Source of the DNA: Aquimarina brevivitae
GTDB lineage: Bacteria > Bacteroidota > Bacteroidia > Flavobacteriales > Flavobacteriaceae
Assembly (NCBI RefSeq): GCF_004216895.1
Contig: NZ_SGXE01000001.1
Coordinates: 248,001 to 312,000 of the forward strand
Reading direction: 5' to 3'
DNA: 64,000 bases
Below the pieces are notes generated by a model. It was given only the letters and a program-made list of their open reading frames with translations. It did not search any database and had not been told where the DNA came from. Every line of letters begins with the position of its first letter. Position 1 is the stretch's first letter. Position numbers and translations under genes: made by a program. Of this stretch, positions 1 to 7,772 are shown one piece after another.

Positions 1-113
1 GTACCTTCAATCACCACTTTACCGGTGATGGTTTCCTGTGCGAATAGAAGCACAGGCATAAAAATTAAAACTAGCAAGAACCTAACCCTGCTAATGTGAG
101 TTCGTTTTTTCAT
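1..113 (-). CDS. N-terminus of a secreted outer-membrane-type protein (partial)
   Basis: Only the first 37 codons lie in the window; the gene continues beyond the left edge. The peptide begins MKKRTHISR, has a hydrophobic stretch rich in L, V and F, and reaches a signal-peptidase-like site LLFAQ followed by ETITGKVVIEGT. A signal peptide followed directly by ITGKVV is the usual start of a CarboxypepD_reg-like domain, as found in SusC/RagA TonB-linked receptors and other Bacteroidota surface proteins. The fragment is too short to separate these options. It is divergent from aspS across a 247-base gap. Confidence 0.6.
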   Translation of the reverse strand, partial: MKKRTHISRVRFLLVLIFMPVLLFAQETITGKVVIEG

Positions 114-192
114 AATGATTTGTTTAAAGGTTGGTTAAAACTATTAAAAGAAATTCAAAAAATAATGTTAAACTAACATTTGTTTGTAATGA

Positions 193-326
193 TTACGGTA
201 AAACCGTAAATTTTTCCTATTTAAATTACTATTTCATTACATATTTAACAATTCTATGATTTTTGAGTATTAAATAACAAATGTGATTTCATTTTGAGCA
301 GAATCAAATCATATTTACGGTAAAAC
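193..326. repeat. Direct repeat of TTACGGTAAAAC in the divergent promoter region, one copy within a hairpin
   Basis: The 12-base word TTACGGTAAAAC occurs at 193-204 and again at 315-326. The first copy also forms an inverted repeat, TTACGGT at 193-199 and ACCGTAA at 203-209 with a 3-base loop. The region lies between the leftward secreted-protein gene and rightward aspS. The second copy sits just upstream of the aspS -7 box, so the pair could be a regulator site. No regulator is known for it, and the assignment as an operator is inference. Confidence 0.4.
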
Positions 327-330
327 TTCT

Positions 331-338
331 TACTTTTG
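331..338 (+). promoter_or_regulatory. Bacteroidota -7 box of the aspS promoter
   Basis: TACTTTTG matches the Bacteroidota consensus TAnnTTTG exactly and ends 22 bases before the aspS ATG. No TTTG -33 element is found at the usual spacing. Confidence 0.65.
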
Positions 339-360
339 CAGCCTTAAAACGTTACAACTT

Positions 361-2109
361 ATGTACAGAAGTCACTCTTGTGGAGAATTGCGAAGCTCAG
401 CGATCAATACCGAAGTTACCTTAGCCGGATGGGTACAAAAAACCAGAGATAAGGGATTTATGCTCTGGGTGGATCTAAGAGACCGTTATGGGGTAACCCA
501 ATTGATATTTGATGAAGAAAGGACCTCTAAAGATTTAGTTGAAAAAGCAAGAACCTTAGGAAGAGAGTTTGTGATTCAAGTAAAGGGAACTGTAATAGAG
601 CGCGAATCTAAAAACCCAAATATCCCAACTGGAGAAATTGAAATATTAGTCACCGAACTCACTGTTCTAAATACAGCACTTGTACCTCCTTTTACCATTG
701 AAAATGAAACCGATGGTGGTGAGGACTTACGTATGAAATACCGTTATCTGGATATTCGACGCAATCCAGTAAAGCAAAATCTTATTTTTAGACATCAAGT
801 TACTATAGCAGTTCGTAATTACCTTTCGGATCAAGGTTTTATTGAAATAGAAACACCTTATTTAATTAAATCTACGCCTGAAGGTGCTAGAGACTTCTTG
901 GTGCCCTCTCGCATGAATGAAGGGCAGTTCTATGCGCTTCCGCAATCCCCACAAACCTTCAAACAATTGTTGATGGTTGGGGGCATGGATAAGTATTTTC
1001 AGATTGTGAAATGTTTTAGAGATGAAGATCTAAGAGCAGATCGACAACCGGAATTTACGCAAATTGATTGCGAAATGGCTTTTGTAGAGCAAGAAGATAT
1101 TCTTGATGCTTTTGAAGGACTAACCAAGCACTTACTACATAAAATCAAGGGAGTAACGGTTGATAAGTTTCCGAGATTGACCTATGACGAAGCGATGAAA
1201 AGGTTTGGTAATGACAAGCCAGACATTCGATTCGGGATGGAGTTTGGCGAACTAAATACGGTAACCCAACACAAGGATTTCAAAGTTTTTAATGAGGCTG
1301 AATTGGTAGTGGGTATCGCCGTACCTGGTGGAGCATCCTACACTCGTAAGGAAATTGATAAATTAATTGACTGGGTAAAGCGTCCGCAAATCGGAGCATT
1401 AGGTATGGTCTATGTGAAATGCAATGAAGATGGTAGTTTTAAATCTTCTGTAGACAAATTTTATGATCAGGAAGATTTAGCACAATGGGCGGAACTGACT
1501 GGTGCTAAAGCAGGTGATCTCATCTGTGTTTTATCCGGAAAAGCCAACAAAGTAAGAGCACAATTGAGTGCATTACGTATGGAATTGGCAGAACGATTAG
1601 GATTACGAAAAAAAGATGAATTTGCACCGCTATGGGTGGTAGATTTTCCGTTACTAGAATGGGATGAAGAAACAGAGCGCTATCACGCTATGCACCACCC
1701 CTTTACTTCTCCTAAACCTGAAGACATTAAATTATTAGACACAGATCCAGGTAAAGTACGTGCTAACGCTTATGACTTGGTACTTAATGGTAACGAAATC
1801 GGAGGTGGTTCAATAAGAATACACGATAAAGCAACACAGTCTTTAATGTTTGATCATTTAGGATTTACCAAAGAAGAGGCTAAAGCGCAATTTGGATTTT
1901 TAATGGATGCCTTTCAATATGGAGCACCCCCACACGGTGGAATTGCCTTTGGACTAGATCGACTGGTAGCAATTCTGGGAGGTCAAGAAACCATTCGCGA
2001 TTTTATTGCATTTCCTAAAAACAACAGTGGACGAGATGTAATGATTGATGCCCCAGCCACTATTGATGAGGAGCAACTGAAAGAGCTGCATATAAAATTA
2101 AATTTATAA
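361..2109 (+). CDS. aspS: Aspartyl-tRNA synthetase
   Basis: Class II aminoacyl-tRNA synthetase that charges tRNA with aspartate in the cytoplasm. It is 582 residues, the normal length for the bacterial type. An N-terminal OB-fold anticodon-binding domain covers about residues 1-110. The catalytic core shows motif 2 as [18 protein letters not shown] and motif 3 as [12 protein letters not shown] near the C-terminus. The bacterial GAD insertion lies between motifs 2 and 3. The ATG follows the -7 box by 22 bases, and a hairpin terminator follows the stop codon, so the gene appears monocistronic. Nothing in it is unusual. Confidence 0.97.
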   Translation: MYRSHSCGELRSSAINTEVTLAGWVQKTRDKGFMLWVDLRDRYGVTQLIFDEERTSKDLVEKARTLGREFVIQVKGTVIERESKNPNIPTGEIEILVTELTVLNTALVPPFTIENETDGGEDLRMKYRYLDIRRNPVKQNLIFRHQVTIAVRNYLSDQGFIEIETPYLIKSTPEGARDFLVPSRMNEGQFYALPQSPQTFKQLLMVGGMDKYFQIVKCFRDEDLRADRQPEFTQIDCEMAFVEQEDILDAFEGLTKHLLHKIKGVTVDKFPRLTYDEAMKRFGNDKPDIRFGMEFGELNTVTQHKDFKVFNEAELVVGIAVPGGASYTRKEIDKLIDWVKRPQIGALGMVYVKCNEDGSFKSSVDKFYDQEDLAQWAELTGAKAGDLICVLSGKANKVRAQLSALRMELAERLGLRKKDEFAPLWVVDFPLLEWDEETERYHAMHHPFTSPKPEDIKLLDTDPGKVRANAYDLVLNGNEIGGGSIRIHDKATQSLMFDHLGFTKEEAKAQFGFLMDAFQYGAPPHGGIAFGLDRLVAILGGQETIRDFIAFPKNNSGRDVMIDAPATIDEEQLKELHIKLNL

Positions 2110-2113
2110 TACG

Positions 2114-2139
2114 AATCCCGCTGCAGAGCGGGATTTTTT
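2114..2139 (+). terminator. Intrinsic terminator after aspS
   Basis: AATCCCGC (2114-2121) pairs with GCGGGATT (2128-2135) around a 6-base loop. A run of T follows to 2139. It begins 5 bases after the aspS stop. Confidence 0.85.
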
Positions 2140-2172
2140 AGTATTTTTAAAAGACTTCAACCTATACGCGCT

Positions 2173-3957
2173 ATGTCGGGAACCTCAAGAAAAACTTGGC
2201 TTTATAAAGTTCTTAAATGGAGATACCGCAATATTTCTGAAAAAAACTTTATCCTCATCTTAAGTATTCTTATTGGTTTTATTGCCGGGTTGGTTTCTTT
2301 GGTATTAAAAAACATAACCCATCTTATTCAGCGATTGGTACAGGGAGATATCATTAGCTGGCAAAACACCTTGTATTTCATTACTCCTGTAGTCGGTCTT
2401 TTGATCGTTTATCTTTTTAATAAATACATTGTTAAAAAAGAAATCAAGTCAGCTATCCCCTTAATTTTGTATGCGCTCTCCAAAAAAGGAGCAGTTATTA
2501 AATCCATTCACGGTTATTTACCGCTTATTTTAGCCCCGATTACTGTAGGTTTCGGAGGATCTGTGGGGTTACTAGGACCCGCGATAAGTTCAGGTTCGGC
2601 ATTTAGCTCTTCTATAAGTACGCTTTTTCACGTCAGCCGTAAAACCAGAGTGCTTCTTATCGGATGCGCTTCAGCCGGCGCCATCTCTGCGGTGTTTAAG
2701 TCCCCCTTAGCAGGTTTAGTTTTTGCCGTTGAAGTTTTTAGCTTGGATCTTACCTTTGCGTCACTGCTTCCACTGCTTTTTGCTTCGGTTTCCTCAATTG
2801 TCACCTCCTATTTTTTTATCGGAGACGAGGTGCTTTTCAGGTTTGAAGTGTTGGAGAAGTTTAGTATTCAAGATATTCCCTTTTTTATCATTTTGGGTAT
2901 AGGAACTGCTTTTGCTTCCATCTATTTTACCAAAATGTACTTTTGGATTCTTAAACTTTTTGAGCGATTTGAAAAAAAAATATATCGTTTATTAGTGGCT
3001 GGTATGACCATAGGAGTTATGCTCTACTTTATTCCTCCTCTGTATGGTGAAGGTTTAGGCTTTATCAATGATTTATTGCACGGCGATTATATGAAGGCCA
3101 TAGGAAAGACCCCATTTCAAAACATTGAGTCTAACATCTGGATAATAATTGGTTTGCTTGCAGGTATAACCATATTTAAGGCAATTGCCATGACGGCAAC
3201 TTTTGCTGCTGGTGGTTATGGAGGAATTTTTATCCCCACTATGGTAATGGGAAGTGCGCTAGGTAATGTAGTATCAAAAATCATAAATAATATCGGACTG
3301 GGCTTTCAGGTGTCTGAATCCAATTTTACCTTACTGGGAATGGCTGGGCTAATATCTGGTGTGCTACATGCCCCACTTACTTCTATCTTTTTAATAGCTG
3401 AGATCACTACGAGTTATGAACTTTTTGTTCCGTTAATGATCACCACAGCAATTTCATTTATTATCTCCAAAAATAAAGTCGATTACACCATTTACACCCG
3501 AGAGTTGGCAGAGCAAGGTAATTTATTGACCCATGATAAAGATCAAACCGTTCTTACTTTGCTTAATCTTAAAGATTGTATAGAAACGAATTTTATTACC
3601 GTAAATCCAGACTATACCCTGAAACAATTATTGAGTGAGGCGGTTGCCAAATCCAACCGAAATCTTTTTCCGGTAGTGAATAAAAGAGGTATGCTAATTG
3701 GGATAGTATCTTTAGATGATATTAGAGATATTATGTTTGACATTACGAAATATCATACCGTTATGGTAGAAGACTTGATGAGTCCTGTCGCATATAAGAT
3801 CATTGAAGAAGAAGATGATGCGAAATCTGCTATGAAGAAGTTTCAAGATAGCAGCGCCTGGAATCTCCCGGTAGTACGGAGAAATAAATACATTGGATTC
3901 ATCTCAAAGTCAAAACTTTTAACTTCATATCGAAGACAACTCATTAAATTTGCATAA
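2173..3957 (+). CDS. CLC-family chloride channel/transporter with C-terminal CBS pair
   Basis: Membrane protein of 594 residues. Residues 1-430 form the CLC fold with about ten hydrophobic segments, including AIPLIL near residue 95 (chloride-site loop) and GIFIP near residue 352. Residues 455-590 hold two CBS domains, the nucleotide-sensing tail common in longer CLC proteins. The helix that normally carries G-R/L-E-G-P reads GSVGLLGP, so Leu134 replaces the gating glutamate (Glu148 of E. coli ClcA). In known CLC proteins that residue couples chloride movement to protons and closes the pore, so this protein is more likely an uncoupled or constitutively open chloride path; that is inference. 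It is followed 15 bases later by a small membrane protein, probably in the same transcript. Confidence 0.92.
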   Translation: MSGTSRKTWLYKVLKWRYRNISEKNFILILSILIGFIAGLVSLVLKNITHLIQRLVQGDIISWQNTLYFITPVVGLLIVYLFNKYIVKKEIKSAIPLILYALSKKGAVIKSIHGYLPLILAPITVGFGGSVGLLGPAISSGSAFSSSISTLFHVSRKTRVLLIGCASAGAISAVFKSPLAGLVFAVEVFSLDLTFASLLPLLFASVSSIVTSYFFIGDEVLFRFEVLEKFSIQDIPFFIILGIGTAFASIYFTKMYFWILKLFERFEKKIYRLLVAGMTIGVMLYFIPPLYGEGLGFINDLLHGDYMKAIGKTPFQNIESNIWIIIGLLAGITIFKAIAMTATFAAGGYGGIFIPTMVMGSALGNVVSKIINNIGLGFQVSESNFTLLGMAGLISGVLHAPLTSIFLIAEITTSYELFVPLMITTAISFIISKNKVDYTIYTRELAEQGNLLTHDKDQTVLTLLNLKDCIETNFITVNPDYTLKQLLSEAVAKSNRNLFPVVNKRGMLIGIVSLDDIRDIMFDITKYHTVMVEDLMSPVAYKIIEEEDDAKSAMKKFQDSSAWNLPVVRRNKYIGFISKSKLLTSYRRQLIKFA

Positions 3958-3972
3958 CAAAGAATAGTTGAC

Positions 3973-4230
3973 ATGAAATATGTAATTCGCATCCTTTTTA
4001 TTGGTATCCTTATTATGATTGCCACGGGCTATTATTACAAAAACACCAATGATCATCTCACCGGTGATCGCTGGGTAGGCATCGGAATATTAGTGGCTGC
4101 CTTTGTGCTAATGCCTTTATTTATAATTCATCGCTGGAAAGGTAAAAGAGTTGAAGATTACATGCTGACCAAAGATAATTTGAAAAAAATGATGGATTAT
4201 GATAAAGAAGAAAAAGAAAAAAAAGAATAG
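3973..4230 (+). CDS. Small two-TM membrane protein, unknown function
   Basis: An 85-residue protein with two predicted transmembrane segments at about residues 5-20 and 35-52. A basic-acidic tail ending in KEEKEKKE is probably cytoplasmic. The start lies 15 bases after the CLC stop codon, so the two are likely co-transcribed. Small proteins of this form are common in Flavobacteriaceae, but I recognise no assigned function. Confidence 0.8.
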   Translation: MKYVIRILFIGILIMIATGYYYKNTNDHLTGDRWVGIGILVAAFVLMPLFIIHRWKGKRVEDYMLTKDNLKKMMDYDKEEKEKKE

Positions 4231-4326
4231 GATTTTTTTTAAGTTTTGGCATTTAAACTATTAAACCTGAAGAATAAAACTTACCTTTAGTATTCAATTA
4301 TTTTTTATTTATATTTTTTAAGTACC

Positions 4327-4524
4327 ATGGAAGGAACAGTAAAATTCTTTAATGAATCAAAAGGTTACGGATTTATTACCAACGACGAAACAGGGAAGGA
4401 CATTTTTGTCCACGCCTCTGGTCTTAACGGAGAAGCCTTAAATGAAGGTGACAAAGTAGAATACCAAGAAGAAGAAGGAAGAAAGGGAATAATCGCAGCT
4501 CAGGTGCGTGTAATTCACTACTAA
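4327..4524 (+). CDS. Cold-shock domain protein (CspA family)
   Basis: A single cold-shock domain of 65 residues that binds single-stranded RNA or DNA. RNP1 reads KGYGFI and RNP2 reads DIFVH, and the protein opens with the family pattern MEGTVKFFN. The length is typical. About 95 AT-rich bases separate it from the upstream small gene, with a TACCTTTA near-match to the -7 box inside, so it probably has its own promoter and a leader of about 45 bases. Leaders of cold-shock genes are often thermoregulatory; nothing here proves that. A strong hairpin follows the stop. Confidence 0.93.
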   Translation: MEGTVKFFNESKGYGFITNDETGKDIFVHASGLNGEALNEGDKVEYQEEEGRKGIIAAQVRVIHY

Positions 4525-4542
4525 TGATATATGTTATTCTAG

Positions 4543-4570
4543 AAAAGAGCTGTCCATAGACAGCTCTTTT
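4543..4570. terminator. Bidirectional terminator between cold-shock gene and convergent neighbour
   Basis: A perfect 12-bp stem, AAAAGAGCTGTC (4543-4554) with GACAGCTCTTTT (4559-4570), has a CATA loop. The A and T flanks let it work in both directions. Its right arm touches the stop codon of the leftward gene. Confidence 0.9.
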
Positions 4571-5352
4571 TAGTTGGTCTCCATTCTATTTTTATATTGC
4601 AAACTTTGATTGATCAAGTAGTCCAATACTGCTAATTCATCCTGAGTAGTAATAGCTACAGCAGTCTCTGGACGCTCTTTTAGGTAGGAAATGAAATTAT
4701 GATATTCTTTCTCGGGCAATAATCCTATGTTATTAAATACTTGTATTGTAAGGATTTCTGCTACATTTTTTTTAATAGTAACAGTATTCTTTTTTTTCTT
4801 GAACAATTTCCCTGTTAACCTAAAAAGCATGGAAAAGTCTATACTCATTGTAGCACCACCAATATGATCCCGTAATGCATTATTTTTAATCGTAGAGATC
4901 CTATCTTTCTCGTCCATATGTAGCGGCAATCCCATCACATCTTTTGCTTTATAAATTGGTAATTTATCTTCAAAGGTGGGAATCTGTTCTAGATCTGCGG
5001 TTAGTGATCCGGATAATGCATGTTGCCGTAAATTCACGGTTTCCAATTCGTTTATTACATCTTCAAGATAAAAAACTAGTTCTTTACAGGTAGATATATC
5101 TATAGTGCTTACTGCATATTCTTTAACCTTAAATTGTATGGACGACACAACCAAAGTATCATTCTCATTTACCTTGATCATAAACTGACCCTTTGCATCT
5201 GTTACGACACCTTTACCGGTGGTTGCGTTTAAAACGTGAATACCCTCTAAACATTCAGTTTGAAACATCACTTTACCTTTGAGTAGTTGATTACTTTGTG
5301 AATAACCAAAAAGCGGTAGAATCAATAGTATAAGATAAGACCTTAGTCGCAT
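4570..5352 (-). CDS. Secreted protein with CarboxypepD_reg-like domain
   Basis: A 260-residue exported protein of unknown role. The chosen ATG at 5352 gives MRLRSYLILLILPLFGYSQ, a good signal peptide. An in-frame TTG 24 bases upstream would put a charged extension before it and is less likely. Residues about 25-100 form a carboxypeptidase-regulatory-like (Ig-like) domain, with LKGKVMF and GKGVVTDAKGQFMIKV. The rest contains a basic KKKKN stretch and no recognised domain. Such proteins usually sit in the periplasm or outer membrane of Bacteroidota. It converges on the cold-shock gene. Confidence 0.75.
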   Translation of the reverse strand: MRLRSYLILLILPLFGYSQSNQLLKGKVMFQTECLEGIHVLNATTGKGVVTDAKGQFMIKVNENDTLVVSSIQFKVKEYAVSTIDISTCKELVFYLEDVINELETVNLRQHALSGSLTADLEQIPTFEDKLPIYKAKDVMGLPLHMDEKDRISTIKNNALRDHIGGATMSIDFSMLFRLTGKLFKKKKNTVTIKKNVAEILTIQVFNNIGLLPEKEYHNFISYLKERPETAVAITTQDELAVLDYLINQSLQYKNRMETN

Positions 5353-5421
5353 TAAAATCTTTAGATTTACTTCCAAAGACGTTACCCAATTCTAAAAGTT
5401 GCTAATTTTTAAGGTAACAGC

Positions 5422-5871
5422 TTAATTAAGATTTCTCTTTTCTATAAAAAAGCGTTTTAAAATCTCGGAACACTCTTCCGCCAAGATCCCACCAACCATT
5501 TTTGTTTTTGGATGAAGTTTGGTGCCCAGAGTAATACAACCACGTTGTTCATCTCTAGCCCCGTATACTATTTTACCAATTTGACTCCAGAACAGTGCAC
5601 CACCACACATTTGACAAGGTTCTAACGTGACATAGAGTGTACATTCATTAAGATATTTACCACCTAAAAAATTTGCTGCAGCTGTTATGGCTTGCATTTC
5701 TGCGTGCGCCGTTACATCATTCAGCATTTCAGTTAGGTTATGTGTCCGGGCTATAACTTTATTTTGAACAGTAATAATTGCACCTACCGGGACTTCTCCC
5801 TTATCATAGGCAGACTGTGCTTCTTGCAAAGCCTTTTTCATAAAATAAATATCATCAAAAGGTTGAATCAT
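5422..5871 (-). CDS. tadA: tRNA-specific adenosine deaminase TadA
   Basis: Deaminates adenosine 34 of tRNA-Arg(ACG) to inosine. The 149-residue protein has the CDA zinc site: HAEMQA supplies the histidine and catalytic glutamate, and PCQMC supplies two cysteines. N-terminal FMKKALQEAQSAYDKGEVPVG is characteristic of TadA/nucleoside deaminases. Guanine deaminase has a similar core, but the short length and ALFWSQIGKIVYGARD favour TadA. It is divergent from dxs, with an 83-base gap. Confidence 0.92.
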   Translation of the reverse strand: MIQPFDDIYFMKKALQEAQSAYDKGEVPVGAIITVQNKVIARTHNLTEMLNDVTAHAEMQAITAAANFLGGKYLNECTLYVTLEPCQMCGGALFWSQIGKIVYGARDEQRGCITLGTKLHPKTKMVGGILAEECSEILKRFFIEKRNLN

Positions 5872-5942
5872 TTTTTTAAGTAAAGCTAAAAAATATTTTA
5901 ATTACCAGACAACATCTTTAACCTTCTACGCTAACAAAATAG

Positions 5943-5950
5943 TACATTTG
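5943..5950 (+). promoter_or_regulatory. -7 box of the dxs promoter, nearly at the start codon
   Basis: TACATTTG matches TAnnTTTG and ends only 4 bases before the dxs ATG. Transcription would begin at or next to the start codon, which suggests a leaderless or near-leaderless mRNA. Confidence 0.5.
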
Positions 5951-5954
5951 TGAG

Positions 5955-7721
5955 ATGCAGGGCAAGTTACTAAAAAACATAAATGATCCATCTGATCTTA
6001 GAAAGCTATCCGTTGAGCAACTCAAGGATTTAGCACAGGAGTTAAGGGATTTTATAATTACCATTGTGGCAACCAAAGAAGGCCATCTGGGTGCAAGCTT
6101 AGGAGTTATTGAACTTACTATAGCCTTGCATTATGTTTTTAATACCCCAGATGATTTATTGGTTTGGGATGTAGGCCACCAGGCATACCCGCATAAAATC
6201 TTAACGGGAAGAAAGGACAATTTTCACACCAACCGGCAATTAGATGGCATTAGCGGATTTCCTAAAAGAAGCGAAAGTGTTTATGATACTTTTGGAGTAG
6301 GCCACTCCTCTACATCAATTTCTGCTATGTTAGGAATGGCAATTGCTTCACAATTAAATGGTGAGGAATACAAACAACACATTGCTGTGATTGGGGATGC
6401 ATCGATTGCCAGCGGAATGGCTTTTGAGGGGTTAAATCACGCAGGGGTAACAGATACCAATATGCTTATTGTATTAAATGACAATGCTATCGGTATTGAT
6501 CCCAGCGTAGGTGCACTTAAAAATTACCTCACTAAGGCTAAAATTGGCCAAAAACCCAAAAGTGATAATATTATTGAAGCACTCAACTTTAAATACTATG
6601 GCCCCATAGATGGCCACGATCTGCCGACCTTGTTAAAAACATTAAACCAATTAAAGTCTGTATCAGGACCTAAACTATTACATATCATAACCACTAAGGG
6701 GAAAGGGCTGAAACAAGCAGAAGAGAATCAGGTAACCTACCATGCACCTGGTAAATTTGATGCCACAACCGGAGATTTAGTTCAGCAATCGGCAACTGAA
6801 TTGCCACCAAAATTTCAGGACGTATTTGGTTTAACCTTAGTAGAACTTGCGCAAAGTAACCCCAAAATTGTTGGGATAACTCCAGCTATGCCTACCGGAA
6901 GTTCTCTTAAGTATATGATGGAAGCCTTTCCTGATCGTGCCATCGATGTTGGAATTGCGGAACAACATGCAGTTACTTTAGCAGCTGGTATGGCAACGCA
7001 AGGACTAATTCCGTTTTGTGCGATATATTCTACATTTTTACAACGTGCATATGATCAAGTTATTCATGATGTTGCCCTACAAAACTTACCAGTGATTTTT
7101 TGTATTGACAGAGCTGGATTGGTAGGACAGGATGGAGCTACGCATCACGGTGTATTTGATATAACCTACTTAATTTGTATCCCTAACTTAATGATTTGTG
7201 CGCCTAAAGATGAAATTGAATTAAGAAACCTATTATATACCGCTTCCTTAGGCTTAGATCAACCTATTGCTATTCGATATCCAAGAGGAAGAGGCCATAT
7301 CTTAGAATGGAAAAAGCCTTTTAATACAATACCCTTAGGTAAAGGACAGTTACTTCGTAAAGGACAGTCCATTGCTGTTTTGTCTACAGGAACAATAGCG
7401 CATAATGTCAATGAAGCTATAAACGCCATTGCTAAACCCATAAGTCATTACCACTTTGGATTCATAAAACCATTAGATGAACAGTTACTTGCTACTATTT
7501 TGAACGAGTACCACACTATTATTACCGTTGAGGATGGTGCAATAAAAGGCGGTTTTGGGTCCTCTATTATTGCATACGCCAACCAAAAACAAAAAGCAGC
7601 CGAAATAATCACTCTAGGCATACCAGATCAGTTTATGCATCATGGTAGTATAAAAGAACTTCAAGAACTTGCCGGTATCTCTACCAATCAGATCATCAAC
7701 ATCTTGAGTAAAATAAAATAG
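5955..7721 (+). CDS. dxs: 1-deoxy-D-xylulose-5-phosphate synthase
   Basis: Thiamine-diphosphate enzyme that joins pyruvate and glyceraldehyde 3-phosphate in the first step of the MEP isoprenoid pathway. It is 588 residues, slightly shorter than the E. coli enzyme (about 620). The ThDP motif reads GDASIASGMAFEGLNHAG, followed by LNDNAIGID. The transketolase central domain has DVGIAEQHAV and RAGLVGQDGATHHG, and the C-terminal domain shows TVEDGAIKGGFGS. The start MQGKLLKNINDPSDL fits family N-termini, although the -7 box is only 4 bases away. The gene appears monocistronic, ending in a hairpin. Confidence 0.96.
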   Translation: MQGKLLKNINDPSDLRKLSVEQLKDLAQELRDFIITIVATKEGHLGASLGVIELTIALHYVFNTPDDLLVWDVGHQAYPHKILTGRKDNFHTNRQLDGISGFPKRSESVYDTFGVGHSSTSISAMLGMAIASQLNGEEYKQHIAVIGDASIASGMAFEGLNHAGVTDTNMLIVLNDNAIGIDPSVGALKNYLTKAKIGQKPKSDNIIEALNFKYYGPIDGHDLPTLLKTLNQLKSVSGPKLLHIITTKGKGLKQAEENQVTYHAPGKFDATTGDLVQQSATELPPKFQDVFGLTLVELAQSNPKIVGITPAMPTGSSLKYMMEAFPDRAIDVGIAEQHAVTLAAGMATQGLIPFCAIYSTFLQRAYDQVIHDVALQNLPVIFCIDRAGLVGQDGATHHGVFDITYLICIPNLMICAPKDEIELRNLLYTASLGLDQPIAIRYPRGRGHILEWKKPFNTIPLGKGQLLRKGQSIAVLSTGTIAHNVNEAINAIAKPISHYHFGFIKPLDEQLLATILNEYHTIITVEDGAIKGGFGSSIIAYANQKQKAAEIITLGIPDQFMHHGSIKELQELAGISTNQIINILSKIK

Positions 7722-7741
7722 GGAGCACTTTATGTGCTCCC
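7721..7741. terminator. Hairpin between dxs and the convergent M36 protease gene
   Basis: GGGAGCAC (7721-7728) pairs with GTGCTCCC (7734-7741) around TTTAT. There is no long T run on the right, so strength as an intrinsic terminator is uncertain, but its place between convergent genes supports the role. Confidence 0.65.
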
Positions 7742-7772
7742 TATCCTATATTTAAAAAAGAATAATCTGTAT

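Noticed and set aside
293..296. TTTG as a -33 element for aspS (and a similar one for fbp at 57188-57191)
   Set aside because: Both are 34 bases from the -7 box, well beyond the usual spacing.
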